From Hymenobacter sp. GOD-10R (GTDB lineage: Bacteria > Bacteroidota > Bacteroidia > Cytophagales > Hymenobacteraceae): 64,000 nucleotides of DNA. The position numbers and the translations under genes were made by a program. Positions 9,571-17,581 of the stretch are shown here, piece after piece (the stretch's first letter is position 1; each line of letters starts with the position of its first letter). Where the stretch lies: the NCBI RefSeq assembly GCF_035609205.1, contig NZ_CP141184.1, positions 2,508,501 through 2,572,500 of the forward strand, given 5' to 3'. Under the pieces are notes generated by a model, which searched no databases, was not told the DNA's origin, and worked only from the letters and a program-made list of their open reading frames with translations.

Positions 9571-10323
9571 ATGCTCAACGCTCTCGGCATCATCCCGGCC
9601 CGCTACGCTTCCTCCCGCTTACCTGGCAAACCTCTCATCGACCTAGGTGGTCAAACCATTATCCAACGGGTAGTGGCGCAGGCTCAAAAATCATCGTTGA
9701 GCCGCGTAGTAGTGGCCACCGATGACGAGCGCATTCACCAGCACGTGCTCGATTTTGGTGGGGAAGTTATCTTGACTTCGCCCAATCATCCCAGCGGCAC
9801 CGACCGAGTGTTTGAAGCGTACCAGAAGCTGGACCTAGGAGCCGATGTCGATTGTGTGATCAACATTCAGGGCGACGAACCCTTCGTGCAACCTGCACAA
9901 ATCGACGCGTTGGTGCAACTCTTTGCTGCTACCCCACCGCCCCAAATTGCCACGCTCGTGAAGCCTGTACTCACGGAAGAAGAACTGCGCAGCCCGCACT
10001 TACCCAAGGTTGTAATCGACCAGCGCGGGCAGGCCCTGTATTTTAGCCGTCATCCGTTGCCTTACCAGCGCCAACATGCCCCCGAGCAGTGGCTGGCACA
10101 TCACCGCTACTTGCGCCACATAGGGCTCTACGCGTATCGCCCCGATATTCTGGAGCAAATTACCCGTTTGGCGCCGTCACCGCTGGAAATAGCCGAGTCG
10201 CTGGAGCAGTTACGCTGGCTGGAACACGGTTTCCGCATTCAAACAACGGAAACCAACCTCGAAACTATCGGCATCGACACGCCCGACGATGTGGCGCGGG
10301 CCCTACAATTTCTGCAAGCCTAG
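9571..10323 (+). CDS. kdsB: 3-deoxy-manno-octulosonate cytidylyltransferase
   Basis: Activates KDO as CMP-KDO for lipid A-core synthesis, a cytoplasmic step specific to Gram-negative bacteria. The 250-residue length is normal. Seen: the nucleotide-binding start GIIPARYASSRLPGKPL, the middle motif VINIQGDEPFVQP, FSRHPLPYQR and HIGLYAYRPDIL, all family signatures. The ATG at 9571 is right for the family because the N-terminal IIPARYAS motif starts within a few residues. It is divergent from the LysM gene and convergent with the SUI1 gene. Confidence 0.97.
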   Translation: MLNALGIIPARYASSRLPGKPLIDLGGQTIIQRVVAQAQKSSLSRVVVATDDERIHQHVLDFGGEVILTSPNHPSGTDRVFEAYQKLDLGADVDCVINIQGDEPFVQPAQIDALVQLFAATPPPQIATLVKPVLTEEELRSPHLPKVVIDQRGQALYFSRHPLPYQRQHAPEQWLAHHRYLRHIGLYAYRPDILEQITRLAPSPLEIAESLEQLRWLEHGFRIQTTETNLETIGIDTPDDVARALQFLQA

Positions 10324-10331
10324 GCTCCCGG

Positions 10332-10394
10332 GTAGCGCGGACTTTATCGTCCGCGCCTAGCTCGTTCGATGCCCGTACTGTAGCATCGCGCTAC
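10332..10394. repeat. Nested inverted repeat between convergent kdsB and SUI1 genes
   Basis: An inner hairpin (10335-10342 GCGCGGAC with 10349-10356 GTCCGCGC, 6-nt loop) lies inside an outer pair, 10332-10339 and 10387-10394 (GTAGCGCG / CGCGCTAC with 1-nt shift in phase). It sits 9 nt after kdsB and may act as its terminator as well as being a REP-type repeat. Confidence 0.6.
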
Positions 10395-10462
10395 TTTGGG
10401 GTAAGCTTTGGTTTTGGTATCACCACCGTCTTTTCGTAAGTGCGGGCTGCCTACCTGTTAGC

Positions 10463-10804
10463 TTAGCCGCCCGCCTTCTTGGCTTTGTATCCTAGGTCCA
10501 GCAACACCGCCAAGGCTTTATCCCGAAAGTCGCCTTGAATCAGGATTTCCCCATCCTTAGCATTGCCGCCTACGCCGCATTTGGTTTTCAAGGTCTTTCC
10601 TAGGCTTTGCAGATCAGCGTCGCGGCCTACGAAACCTGTGATAAGGGTCACCTGCTTGCCACCGCGCGACTTCTTATCAAGTTGCACGCGTAGATTCTGC
10701 TGCTGAGGCGGCAGCGTTTGAGCTTCGGTTTCGCCTTGCTGTTGGTACTCAAAATCAGGGTTTGTGGAATATACCACGCCCTCCCGGCCAGTACGATTTT
10801 TCAT
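10463..10804 (-). CDS. SUI1/YciH-type translation initiation factor
   Basis: A 113-residue eIF1-like protein of the YciH family, thought to influence start-codon fidelity on the small ribosomal subunit. Seen: the SUI1 core [20 protein letters not shown], followed by [31 protein letters not shown], which is the conserved C-terminal half. The N-terminus before about residue 35 is charged and poorly conserved. It stands alone, ending opposite kdsB. Confidence 0.95.
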   Translation of the reverse strand: MKNRTGREGVVYSTNPDFEYQQQGETEAQTLPPQQQNLRVQLDKKSRGGKQVTLITGFVGRDADLQSLGKTLKTKCGVGGNAKDGEILIQGDFRDKALAVLLDLGYKAKKAGG

Positions 10805-10912
10805 GGTATCAAGAAAATAACGGAGTAGTTAAGTAATTGATTCGCTGAATAACAGCGTACACTTTTAAGGTGGAAAGTAGGTGAGCAAGGCTATAATAAA
10901 CTGCTAAGCTGC

Positions 10913-11788
10913 TTACGTAGCTACTTCCAACGCTAGGGGGGTAAGAGTTACTTCAAAAGTAGAAGCTTCGCCCACATAGTCGCCGTCGACGTGAAAGCCA
11001 AGTGGAGCTGTAGTTTGTACGTGAACTTGGCGCGCTGTGTGAAAATCCGCCGCACCAGATTTGGGTAAGTCGCCGATAGCTAGGCCTATTCCGACGCGTA
11101 CTGCCCGCCAGAGCGGCAGCGCATCTATAAGAACTAAGTCAAGCAAACCATCCCGAATGTCAGCTAGCGGAGCGATGTAGGCATTGTTACCGTATTGAGC
11201 AGCGTTGGCAAAAGCTAGGATGTAGCAATTGGTATCAAGCTGCTTCTCCCCAAACGTAAGCTGAATGGGTGTTGGCTGAAAGCTACGATACTGGCGCAAG
11301 GCCACTTGCACGTAGGTAGCTAGTCCCCGCGTGCCGGCCGTAGCAAAGCACTTGCTCACGTGCGCATCAAACCCCAGGCCGGCCGTGCAGAAGAACGGAT
11401 GCCCATTGATGTCGCCAACATCCATACGTTGGAAATTAGGCGCATTGAAGCGCCGAATGGCTGCTGGTAAACTCAACGGCACACGCAGATGGCGCGCCAG
11501 CCCATTGCCTGAGCCCCGTGGAACAATGCCCAATGCCGCATTCGTACCCAGTAAGCCGCGCCCAACTTCATTCACCGTGCCATCTCCGCCCACGGCCACT
11601 ACTACCCGGAAGCCCTCCGCTGCTGCTTGGCGAGCTAGCTCTTCTGCATGACCCGCGTACTGGGTCTTGTAAATAGCATACGCAACTTGGTCGTGGTTGA
11701 GGTGTTTGGTGATGAGCGCTGGTACATCCTGCCGCCGGTTCGTGCCGGAGTTGGGATTTAGAATAAAACAGATACGAAGCCGAGGCAT
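10913..11788 (-). CDS. YegS/BmrU-type diacylglycerol/lipid kinase
   Basis: A 291-residue ATP-dependent lipid kinase that would phosphorylate diacylglycerol or a related lipid at the membrane. Seen: the N-terminal ICFILNPNSGT motif, the nucleotide-binding VAVGGDGTVNEVGRGL loop and IVPRGSGNGLARHL, all diagnostic of the DAGK catalytic domain. The start at 11788 puts the kinase fold at residue 4; an upstream in-frame start would run through the gapA terminator and into gapA, so it is rejected. It lies downstream of gapA on the same strand but behind a strong terminator, so it probably has its own promoter. Confidence 0.93.
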   Translation of the reverse strand: MPRLRICFILNPNSGTNRRQDVPALITKHLNHDQVAYAIYKTQYAGHAEELARQAAAEGFRVVVAVGGDGTVNEVGRGLLGTNAALGIVPRGSGNGLARHLRVPLSLPAAIRRFNAPNFQRMDVGDINGHPFFCTAGLGFDAHVSKCFATAGTRGLATYVQVALRQYRSFQPTPIQLTFGEKQLDTNCYILAFANAAQYGNNAYIAPLADIRDGLLDLVLIDALPLWRAVRVGIGLAIGDLPKSGAADFHTARQVHVQTTAPLGFHVDGDYVGEASTFEVTLTPLALEVAT

Positions 11789-11831
11789 AGAATAGGGGAG
11801 AGAAGAGGCCGTAGATCTACGGCAACCTGCC

Positions 11832-11866
11832 AAAAAAGAAAGCCCGCCCGGAAGTGGGCAGGCTTT
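11832..11866 (-). terminator. Rho-independent terminator of gapA
   Basis: Read leftward, an 11-bp stem (11866-11856 with 11849-11839, one G-T pair) is followed by TCTTTTTT (11838-11832 complement). It starts 23 nt past the gapA stop. Confidence 0.92.
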
Positions 11867-11888
11867 CCAAAACATACTACTACCTAGC

Positions 11889-12896
11889 TTACGAAGCCAT
11901 TTTCTCACCCAATTTCTGGATGAGGTCAGCAGTACGCGTGCTGTAGCCGGTTTCGTTGTCGTACCAGCCGATTACTTTGGCCAGCGTGCCATTGGCCGAA
12001 GTAAGAGCCGAATCGAAGATACACGAGTGAGGGTTGCCCACGATGTCGATGCTTACTAACGGATCGGTCGTGTACTCGATGATGCCTTTCAAGGCACCTT
12101 CAGAGGCTTGCTTCAAGGCATCGTTGATTTGCTCCTTAGTAGCTTCCTTCTTCAGGATCACGGTCAAGTCGGTCATAGAGCCATCCGGCACCGGAACACG
12201 CATTGCCAAACCGTCCAGCTTGCCTTTCAACTTGGGCAATACCAAGCCTACCGCTTTTGCAGCGCCAGTGCTGGTAGGGATGATGCTGTAAGCCGCAGCG
12301 CGAGCCCGGCGTAGGTCCTTGTGAGGAGCGTCTTGCAGGTTCTGGTCAGAAGTGTAAGCGTGCACCGTGGTGATGTAGCCTTTCTCAATGCCGAATACCT
12401 CGTCCAATACTTTAGCCATAGGAGCCAAGCAGTTGGTGGTGCAGCTAGCATTAGAAATGATGGTCTCGTCGCCAGTCAGGATATCTTCGTTCACACCTAG
12501 CACAACCGTGGGAATGTTGCCGGTAGCAGGGGCCGAAATCACAACTTTCTTCGCGCCAGCCGTGATGTGCTGACCTGCACCAGCCTCGTCTACGAAGCGG
12601 CCAGTCGACTCAAGTACTACGTCAATGCCCATCGAGCCCCAGGGGAGGAGCTTAGGGTCGCGCTCAGCAAGTGCATGAATGCGCTGACCATTTACCGTCA
12701 GGCTCTCCTCGTCGTACGTTACGGTTCCGTCAAAACGGCCGTGTACAGAATCGTACTTCAGCAGGTGAGCCAGCGTCTTATTATCAGTGAGGTCATTAAT
12801 AGCCACCACTTCTACGTTGTCGCGACCAAGCAGCGACTTGAAGGTGAGGCGACCGATGCGGCCGAAGCCGTTGATGGCAACTTTAATTTTAGCCAT
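11889..12896 (-). CDS. gapA: Glyceraldehyde-3-phosphate dehydrogenase, type I
   Basis: Glycolytic enzyme, cytoplasmic, NAD-dependent, 335 residues as usual. Seen: Rossmann start [16 protein letters not shown], the active-site signature [10 protein letters not shown] with nucleophile Cys152, and the C-terminal [11 protein letters not shown]. The start is supported by the family N-terminus and by a promoter-like pair 50-80 nt upstream. It is monocistronic: a strong terminator lies directly downstream and tRNA-Glu is divergent. Confidence 0.98.
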   Translation of the reverse strand: MAKIKVAINGFGRIGRLTFKSLLGRDNVEVVAINDLTDNKTLAHLLKYDSVHGRFDGTVTYDEESLTVNGQRIHALAERDPKLLPWGSMGIDVVLESTGRFVDEAGAGQHITAGAKKVVISAPATGNIPTVVLGVNEDILTGDETIISNASCTTNCLAPMAKVLDEVFGIEKGYITTVHAYTSDQNLQDAPHKDLRRARAAAYSIIPTSTGAAKAVGLVLPKLKGKLDGLAMRVPVPDGSMTDLTVILKKEATKEQINDALKQASEGALKGIIEYTTDPLVSIDIVGNPHSCIFDSALTSANGTLAKVIGWYDNETGYSTRTADLIQKLGEKMAS

Positions 12897-12945
12897 ATTA
12901 GGAAATTGGTTTGGCGGCCCCGAAGAGCCGGATGAAAACGCGGGG

Positions 12946-12977
12946 CTAAGGTATAAGGATGGGGTAACTTCGCCAAA
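12946..12977 (-). promoter_or_regulatory. Probable gapA promoter (TTTG-N20-TACCTTAG)
   Basis: Read leftward, TTTG (12977-12974) is followed after 20 nt by TACCTTAG (12953-12946), one base from the Bacteroidota -7 consensus TAnnTTTG. It lies 50 nt upstream of the gapA start. Confidence 0.6.
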
Positions 12978-13204
12978 TCAGAGTAGATCTTGACAAACGC
13001 CTGACCTTAGTACCGCCCAACGATTGGTATTACAACAATTGACTAAGCAGATTGATTCGGTGGAATCGATGCCACGAAGAGAGGAGGGAGCAGCTAGCAC
13101 CGTATTTCAACCGTTTGTGAAGACTATATCATCATGCTGTTAAAAAATTTCTCCCTGAATCTCAGTCGCTTTCTTCTAATGGATGATTTTTTTTAGGCCT
13201 AGGT
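12978..13204. other. Gap between gapA promoter and tRNA promoter; no gene seen
   Basis: No convincing coding frame or hairpin. A run of T (GATTTTTTTT, about 13187-13194) precedes the tRNA promoter. Confidence 0.5.
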
Positions 13205-13235
13205 ATTGCAGTGAAAGCTCGCTGCTCTATCTTTG
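13205..13235 (+). promoter_or_regulatory. Consensus Bacteroidota promoter of tRNA-Glu
   Basis: TTG at 13206-13208 and TATCTTTG at 13228-13235 are separated by 19 nt, an exact match to the Bacteroidota sigma-A pattern (-33 TTG, -7 TAnnTTTG). The tRNA begins 43 nt after the -7 element. It serves as an internal reference for what a factor-independent promoter looks like in this organism. Confidence 0.85.
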
Positions 13236-13277
13236 CACCATCAAAACGAACAAGGGACGACAATAACACAACAAAAT

Positions 13278-13349
13278 GGTCCGTTCGTCTAGGGGTTAGG
13301 ACAGTAGATTTTCATTCTACCAACAGGGGTTCGATTCCCCTACGGACTA
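13278..13349 (+). tRNA. tRNA-Glu (anticodon TTC)
   Basis: A full cloverleaf can be drawn: acceptor GGTCCGT with ACGGACT (first pair G-U), D arm GTCT...GGAC, anticodon stem GTAGA/TCTAC around loop TTTTCAT with anticodon TTC, and T arm AGGGG/CCCCT around TTCGATT. The discriminator is A. The 3' CCA is not fully encoded (AC then ATAAA). Confidence 0.96.
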
Positions 13350-13373
13350 CATAAATCCTCGTTTTGACCTTGT

Positions 13374-13406
13374 AAAGCCTCGTAAGTCAAGCACTTATGA
13401 GGCTTT
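13374..13406 (+). terminator. Hairpin downstream of tRNA-Glu
   Basis: Arms 13374-13387 and 13393-13406 pair over 14 bp with one G-T pair around a 5-nt loop, followed by ATTC. The U tract is weak, but position and stem strength fit the end of the tRNA transcript. Confidence 0.7.
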
Positions 13407-13703
13407 ATTCATCTCCGGGGTACGGCTAGGGGTATAGATGCGTGCCTTCCTCGAGTTAGCAACTGCTCTAGCCTTAATGGAAAGAAGTAACATACGTTAA
13501 AAAAGGCATAGAATTTTCGCTGTCGGAGCAATCCATCGTGGCAACGATTACTTCACCCACGAGAACATCCACTTTAGCGGGTAAGACTTGGAATGAGCTT
13601 CAGCGTAGGAGTTTTCTGACCGCACCCACATCCCAGACAATACCCAACGCTTCCAGGCACACGACCACGCCCCAGGCTAGATCCAGCTCGTACCAAGCGG
13701 TGC
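13407..13703. other. Non-coding stretch, probably degraded DNA
   Basis: No frame here reads as a recognisable protein on either strand. It borders the beta-propeller remnant on its right and is probably part of the same decayed block. Confidence 0.4.
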
Positions 13704-14279
13704 TCATCTTCGCGGAGCGGCACCACGGCCTACTTGCGTTTTATCGCTGCTAACACCAGAGTCGAAATGCCCGCCGAGTATGTAGCTACCATCGGGGGTT
13801 AATCTTGGGCTGTAACCGCTCATCTTCGCTAGGGTGAGTTCATGGTAACAGCGGCCTTTAGCTCTTGTGCGAGGCGCACACATTGCTTTCTGTACGGCTA
13901 TGGCAGTCGCCCCATCATGATCGGCACCACTAGCTTGTTTCGCCCACACAAAAGTTGTTGTGATAGGGCTCTACTTGGTGACAAAAACATCTTCTCCACC
14001 CGAACTTGTCAGGGTCATAGTACCAAAGCAGATCGTACTGGAAAAGGAGACAGCTAGGTAGACATTGCCGTTAGTATCAGTGGTAAAGGCGACGTAGGAT
14101 TTATTCGTACTAGCCCAGGTGCACCCGCCATTGCCAAGCAGGCATTTGAGCGCGGGTAGTTCCGGTGAGCAAAAGCAGGAATAGTAGCACTCTAAGAAGA
14201 GAAGTCTATGTATACGAGAGGGTAAGAGGACGCTCATAGAGTATCGTAAAAGATAATTAACCGCAGCTTGGTCAAACAT
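13704..14279 (-). pseudogene. Remnant of an SBBP-type beta-propeller repeat protein
   Basis: Read leftward, the segment around 13971-14130 encodes TDTNGNVYLAVSFSSTICFG then LTSSGGEDVFVTK, the form of the SBBP/PQQ-like repeat of exported Bacteroidota proteins (GNVYVTGYFSG..FG..LTSSGG.DVFVAK). A stop follows at once, but the next repeat continues in another frame as VWAKQASGADHDGATAIAV. At least one frameshift and several breaks separate the pieces, no start or sorting domain remains, and no intact frame exceeds about 100 codons. It is therefore a decayed fragment, originally perhaps a T9SS-exported protein. Confidence 0.65.
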
Positions 14280-14386
14280 TATAGCTTCTATATGATAAGT
14301 TACATGATAGTTCTTCTTTATTATAACATAGTAAGATTGAGAGAAAGCAAGAAAGCCCCGCTTATTATGGAGAATTTTCTTGTTTT

Positions 14387-14950
14387 CTATAGCTTCTCTG
14401 CGGCGCGCTTTACTCGCGTTACTCTATCACAGGCCTTCTCTGCTGTTATATCGGCACAGCTAACATATATGCTAAGATCTTTACCCGAGTAGGCGGAATA
14501 GTTGATATGGGTGTGTTTCCCGTGCCAGAAGTAGGAGCCACCTGGGCTATCTTCCGAATTGTTTAAGACTGTGCTAGGCGCAACCTGATAGGCTGTTTTC
14601 AGTAGCTCCATCCACGCTGCTTTGTTCTTGAGGTCATTTACGGCGTGGACTTGTACGGCGCTGAGCTTGCCTTTGTAGAAGTAATAGTCAACATACTTGA
14701 TCGTGGCTTCGCCTACTGCTTTTCGCTCTGCTTTCTTGCGGTACACCTGCTCTTGCTCTTGAGTGCGGACCAGATGCAGCTCTTTAAAGCTGGTTAGAGG
14801 GGTGTCAAAGGGAATACCCAGAAAGCCATGCCGCTTATCGAGTTCAGTGGAATAGCCAGCTTCTCTACTGGTAGAATCATTGGCTGATGGTTGGGCTTGC
14901 GTAGGATTGGAAAAGAGTAAACTTAGAGTGAGAAAGTACAAACAGTGCAT
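14387..14950 (-). CDS. Small exported protein of unknown function
   Basis: 187 residues with a clear signal peptide (MHCLYFLTLSLLFSNPTQAQ) and a mature part that begins with a polar stretch followed by HGFLGIPFDTPLTSFKEL, a form seen in periplasmic proteins of unknown function. There are two Cys near the C-terminus (YVSCADITAEKACDRV) that could form a disulphide. It stands alone in an A+T-richer region surrounded by decayed genes. I do not recognise the family. The frame is intact and codon use looks genuine. Confidence 0.6.
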   Translation of the reverse strand: MHCLYFLTLSLLFSNPTQAQPSANDSTSREAGYSTELDKRHGFLGIPFDTPLTSFKELHLVRTQEQEQVYRKKAERKAVGEATIKYVDYYFYKGKLSAVQVHAVNDLKNKAAWMELLKTAYQVAPSTVLNNSEDSPGGSYFWHGKHTHINYSAYSGKDLSIYVSCADITAEKACDRVTRVKRAAEKL

Positions 14951-15059
14951 GAAGAATGGCTTTTGCTATCTTATCGACACAACGATTACTATGCCTAGAT
15001 TCGATAACTGTATTGATGAAAGTGCTAGATAGTACTACTCAGTTATCCGACAGAACAGC

Positions 15060-15677
15060 ATGACCCTAAAACTCAGCCTCCTTTCCCTACTGCTAGCCGT
15101 CTCTCCCTTTGCTTCGGCCAAAAAACTAGAATTACCGATCGAGGTCATTGCCTCTCAAGCGGATTACATTTTCATTGGAGAAATTGCCTCTGTTCAAGCT
15201 AGCACTTACCAGTTCTACGTAGCTGAATATATCAAGGGAGGCGGCAGCTCAAGCCTGACTGTTCAGCCTTTTGAGGAATGGACGTGCGATGTGCGCTACG
15301 CCAAAGTGGCCAAAGGTCAACGCCTGGTTTTGTTTCTGCAGAAAAACAAGGGAATGCTAGAACTGATCAATGGCAGCAGCGGGGAACTACCCATTATCAA
15401 CAACTAGGTAGCCCTAAAAAACGAAGTCTATGCTTATCAACGTGGCAAGCCGTTCGTCCCCTATTCAATTCCTTTACCGGAGTTCAAGACCGGCATCAAG
15501 AAGTTTGTACACTGCTTCAGCATCCCAGCGGACCCCAACGCTCGTTTCTCCTTTGCTCCTAAAGCCATTGTGCAGCTAGGCAGTGCCGAAGAAGTCAACG
15601 CCTTTCGGTATGCGAGCAGATTTACAGGCTGGCTTTATGAGCGAGTCAAAACCCGCTATATGGTTGCTCGCAAATAG
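15060..15677 (+). pseudogene. Secreted protein of unknown function, interrupted by one in-frame amber stop
   Basis: The frame from ATG 15060 encodes a signal peptide (MTLKLSLLSLLLAVSPFASA) and a domain starting KKLELPIEVIASQADYIFIG, then stops at TAG 15405-15407 (115 codons). The same frame continues without another stop to TAG 15675-15677, giving VALKNEVYAYQRGKPFV...FKTGIKKFVHCFSI..., which reads as genuine protein. The full reading would be 205 residues plus the stop. One base change explains it; a recent nonsense mutation or a sequencing error is likelier than recoding. The broken codon sits in CAACTAGGTAG, that is, inside a CTAGGT motif common in this genome. Family not recognised. Confidence 0.65.
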
Positions 15678-15870
15678 CGCGCTCAATAAAATTGATTATT
15701 GCTAGGTAGCTGTCTAGTACTATCCCAGATCAAGTAACGCTGCTGCCCTCTTTCTTCCACCCTTCGGTCAATAGTGACCTTGGAGACATGGAGCTCACCT
15801 TGGACGTAACCGGTCCTCTCCAAGGGCTGGGCCAGTTGCGGACAATACCAGCAAACACCTCGCCTCATAG

Positions 15871-16098
15871 TTATCACCCAACTATTTTGGTGGCCTGGTG
15901 GAGAAAGAAACCGTCAGACCGGCTCAGGATTACATGCAATCGAAAGTGATAGAAGTGGCGAAAGCGCGCGTTTGACATGAGTGAATCGGTTAGTGAAATT
16001 GCCTACGAATGCTTTAGGTTTCCGCAGCATTTCACCCGCTTATTCAAATAAATGCAGGCGTTACGCCGAATGATTGCCGGATGAATTATATGATTTTA
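15871..16098 (+). pseudogene. Remnant of an AraC-family regulator (HTH domain only)
   Basis: Three pieces in different frames line up as one AraC DNA-binding domain. LSPNYFGGLVEKETVRPAQD then YMQSKVIEVAKARV runs from 15871 to a TGA at 15973; after a frame change, SESVSEIAYECFRFPQHFTR LFK runs to a TAA at 16048-16050; after another change, NAGVTPNDCRM. The typical second recognition helix and GVTPxxYR terminus are unmistakable. No ligand-binding domain or start codon is left. It lies directly upstream of the SDR gene, whose promoter and that of the MFS gene carry the shared operator module, so it may be the lost local regulator. Confidence 0.75.
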
Positions 16099-16255
16099 TA
16101 CAGAGTTTCATCTTTAGGGATGTTGAAACTTTCGTGCCAGCCCGATCACTACCGATTGTTGGGGAGCAACTTCAACAATGAAAGTTAATTGGTCTTACCA
16201 ATCGTAACTCGGTGGTGCGCTGCTGGCCCAACATCCTCGGCGGACCGGGTCAATT

Positions 16256-16320
16256 CGTTGAAACTATTACAAACCCCTTTGATTGTCGTTAGCAGTTCCT
16301 TAGGGTGGGTAGGACCTTTG
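16256..16320 (+). promoter_or_regulatory. Shared operator/promoter module, copy 1 (SDR gene)
   Basis: Box 16256-16282 holds GTTGA and TTTGA 21 nt apart; after 33 nt comes GACCTTTG with CTTTG at 16316-16320, a -7-like element. It agrees with the paoABC/cupin/AKR boxes at 18 of 27 positions against the cupin copy. The sequence from 16276 to 16328 is also closely repeated at 17424-17477. The SDR start is 109 nt beyond CTTTG. Confidence 0.7.
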
Positions 16321-16428
16321 TAAGGTCGTTCGCTGGCTGTATCAGCCGGCGGCAAATGGATAGCGCGGGGCGGTCGCAAATGGGCGCGCTACCGGCATTT
16401 TTTGCAGCTATCCCTAACCTAAATAGCT

Positions 16429-17199
16429 ATGTTAAGCAACCAACAAGGAGAATTCACCGGCAAGGTGGCGTTTATCACCGGGGCTGGAACGGGCATCGGC
16501 CGCGCTACGGCGCTGGCTTTTGCGCAGCAGGGTGCCCGCGTGGTAGCCGCCGATATCTCGATTGAACAAAGCCAAGAAACTGTGCAGCTGATCGAGCAGG
16601 CCGGCGGCCAGGCCCTGGCCGTCACGTGCGATGTGCTACGCTCGGCCGACATTCAGGCGGCGCTGGCACTTACCATCGGTACGTACGGCCGGCTGGACTA
16701 CGCCTTCAACAACGCGGGTGTGGAACAAGAGCAGATGCCAGCGGCCGATATTGAGGAAGAAGAATGGAACCGTATCCTGAATACGGACCTCCGCGGCGTG
16801 TTTCTGTGCATGAAGTACGAGCTGCCGCTGCTGCTTAAACAGGGCGGCGGGGCTATCGTTAATACCTCGTCGGGGGCAGGGGTGAAGGGTATTCCGGGGC
16901 AGGGAGCGTACTCGGCCGCGAAGTTTGGCATCATCGGCCTCACCAAGTCGGCGGCACTGGACTATGCCGCTAAAAACATCCGCATCAATGCGGTGTGCCC
17001 CGGCTTTATCGACACACCCATGATGGACCGCTTCAGCGGCGGCACGCCCGAAGGCCGCGAGAAAATTGAGAAGCAAGAGCCGATTGGCCGCGCCGGCAAG
17101 CCGGAAGAAATTGCCAGCGCCGTCTTGTGGCTGTGCTCCGACCTGGGTGGCTTCACGGTCGGCCACGCCCTGGTGGTGGATGGTGGCCAAACAGCTTAG
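16429..17199 (+). CDS. Short-chain dehydrogenase/reductase (classical SDR)
   Basis: A 256-residue cytoplasmic NAD(P)-dependent oxidoreductase of the glucose-1-dehydrogenase/FabG-like group. Seen: cofactor loop TGAGTGIG at 17-24, NNAG in [12 protein letters not shown], catalytic pair Tyr161-x3-Lys165 in YSAAK, and PGFIDTPM after it. An Asp/Glu-like residue after beta-2 (VVAADIS) would favour NAD. The gene has its own shared-module promoter and is followed by an MFS exporter-type gene under a second copy. That suggests conversion and export of a small carbonyl or alcohol, but the substrate is not known. Confidence 0.92.
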   Translation: MLSNQQGEFTGKVAFITGAGTGIGRATALAFAQQGARVVAADISIEQSQETVQLIEQAGGQALAVTCDVLRSADIQAALALTIGTYGRLDYAFNNAGVEQEQMPAADIEEEEWNRILNTDLRGVFLCMKYELPLLLKQGGGAIVNTSSGAGVKGIPGQGAYSAAKFGIIGLTKSAALDYAAKNIRINAVCPGFIDTPMMDRFSGGTPEGREKIEKQEPIGRAGKPEEIASAVLWLCSDLGGFTVGHALVVDGGQTA

Positions 17200-17261
17200 G
17201 AGGCGCAATAGGCAACCGATAACGCATTGTTGCGCGTGGCTTTGCCGCAACCAACTTAACT

Positions 17262-17333
17262 ACGTTCCGCTGGGGTGGGGCGCCTGGGTGCTGGCAGTTG
17301 TCGGGCCCTGGGCTCCCCACCCCAGCGGAACGT
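17262..17333. repeat. Perfect 19-bp inverted repeat downstream of the SDR gene
   Basis: Arms 17262-17280 and 17315-17333 (ACGTTCCGCTGGGGTGGGG and complement) flank a 34-nt loop, followed by GCTTTTACTTTC. It may end SDR transcription. The form matches a dispersed palindromic repeat rather than a compact terminator. Confidence 0.75.
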
Positions 17334-17403
17334 TGCTTTTACTTTCTACTACCCCTTGGCGAAGGCGCTGCCAGCCTGGCCTGAAGCTAAGTCTGCCCCG
17401 ATT

Positions 17404-17469
17404 ATTTGAATCGAGTAATCACTCCTTTGATTGTCGTTACCGACTCCTTACTGACCCCAGGGACCTTTG
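17404..17469 (+). promoter_or_regulatory. Shared operator/promoter module, copy 2 (MFS gene)
   Basis: TTTGA at 17405-17409 and 17426-17430 are 21 nt apart; after 34 nt comes GACCTTTG with CTTTG at 17465-17469. The MFS start is 113 nt beyond. The right half (17424-17477) nearly repeats the SDR copy, including TTGATTGTCGTTA and ACCTTTG. Confidence 0.7.
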
Positions 17470-17581
17470 CAGAGTCGAATTAACGACCTAGGTGCCGTGC
17501 CGCATTAGTCCCAAAAATGGGTGTGCTACCAACGTAGCCGGCGTCTGGCAGGAGTGTGTAATCTACTTGAACAGAAAAGCT

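Noticed and set aside
11789..11908. Upstream extension of the lipid kinase into gapA
   Set aside because: It would translate the gapA terminator and the gapA end; the kinase fold begins right at Met 11788.
13538..13753. 71-codon rightward frame
   Set aside because: Low-complexity Thr/Ser/Arg text with no family resemblance, lies in the decayed block.
14268..14492. 74-codon rightward frame in A+T-rich DNA
   Set aside because: Overlaps the C-terminal part of the intact leftward gene at 14387-14950 and has no motif.
15405..15407. Amber codon as programmed recoding (pyrrolysine or readthrough)
   Set aside because: No such system is known in this group and no stimulating structure was seen; mutation is simpler.
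15683..15877. 64-codon leftward frame
   Set aside because: No recognisable motif, and it overlaps the AraC remnant region; probably chance.
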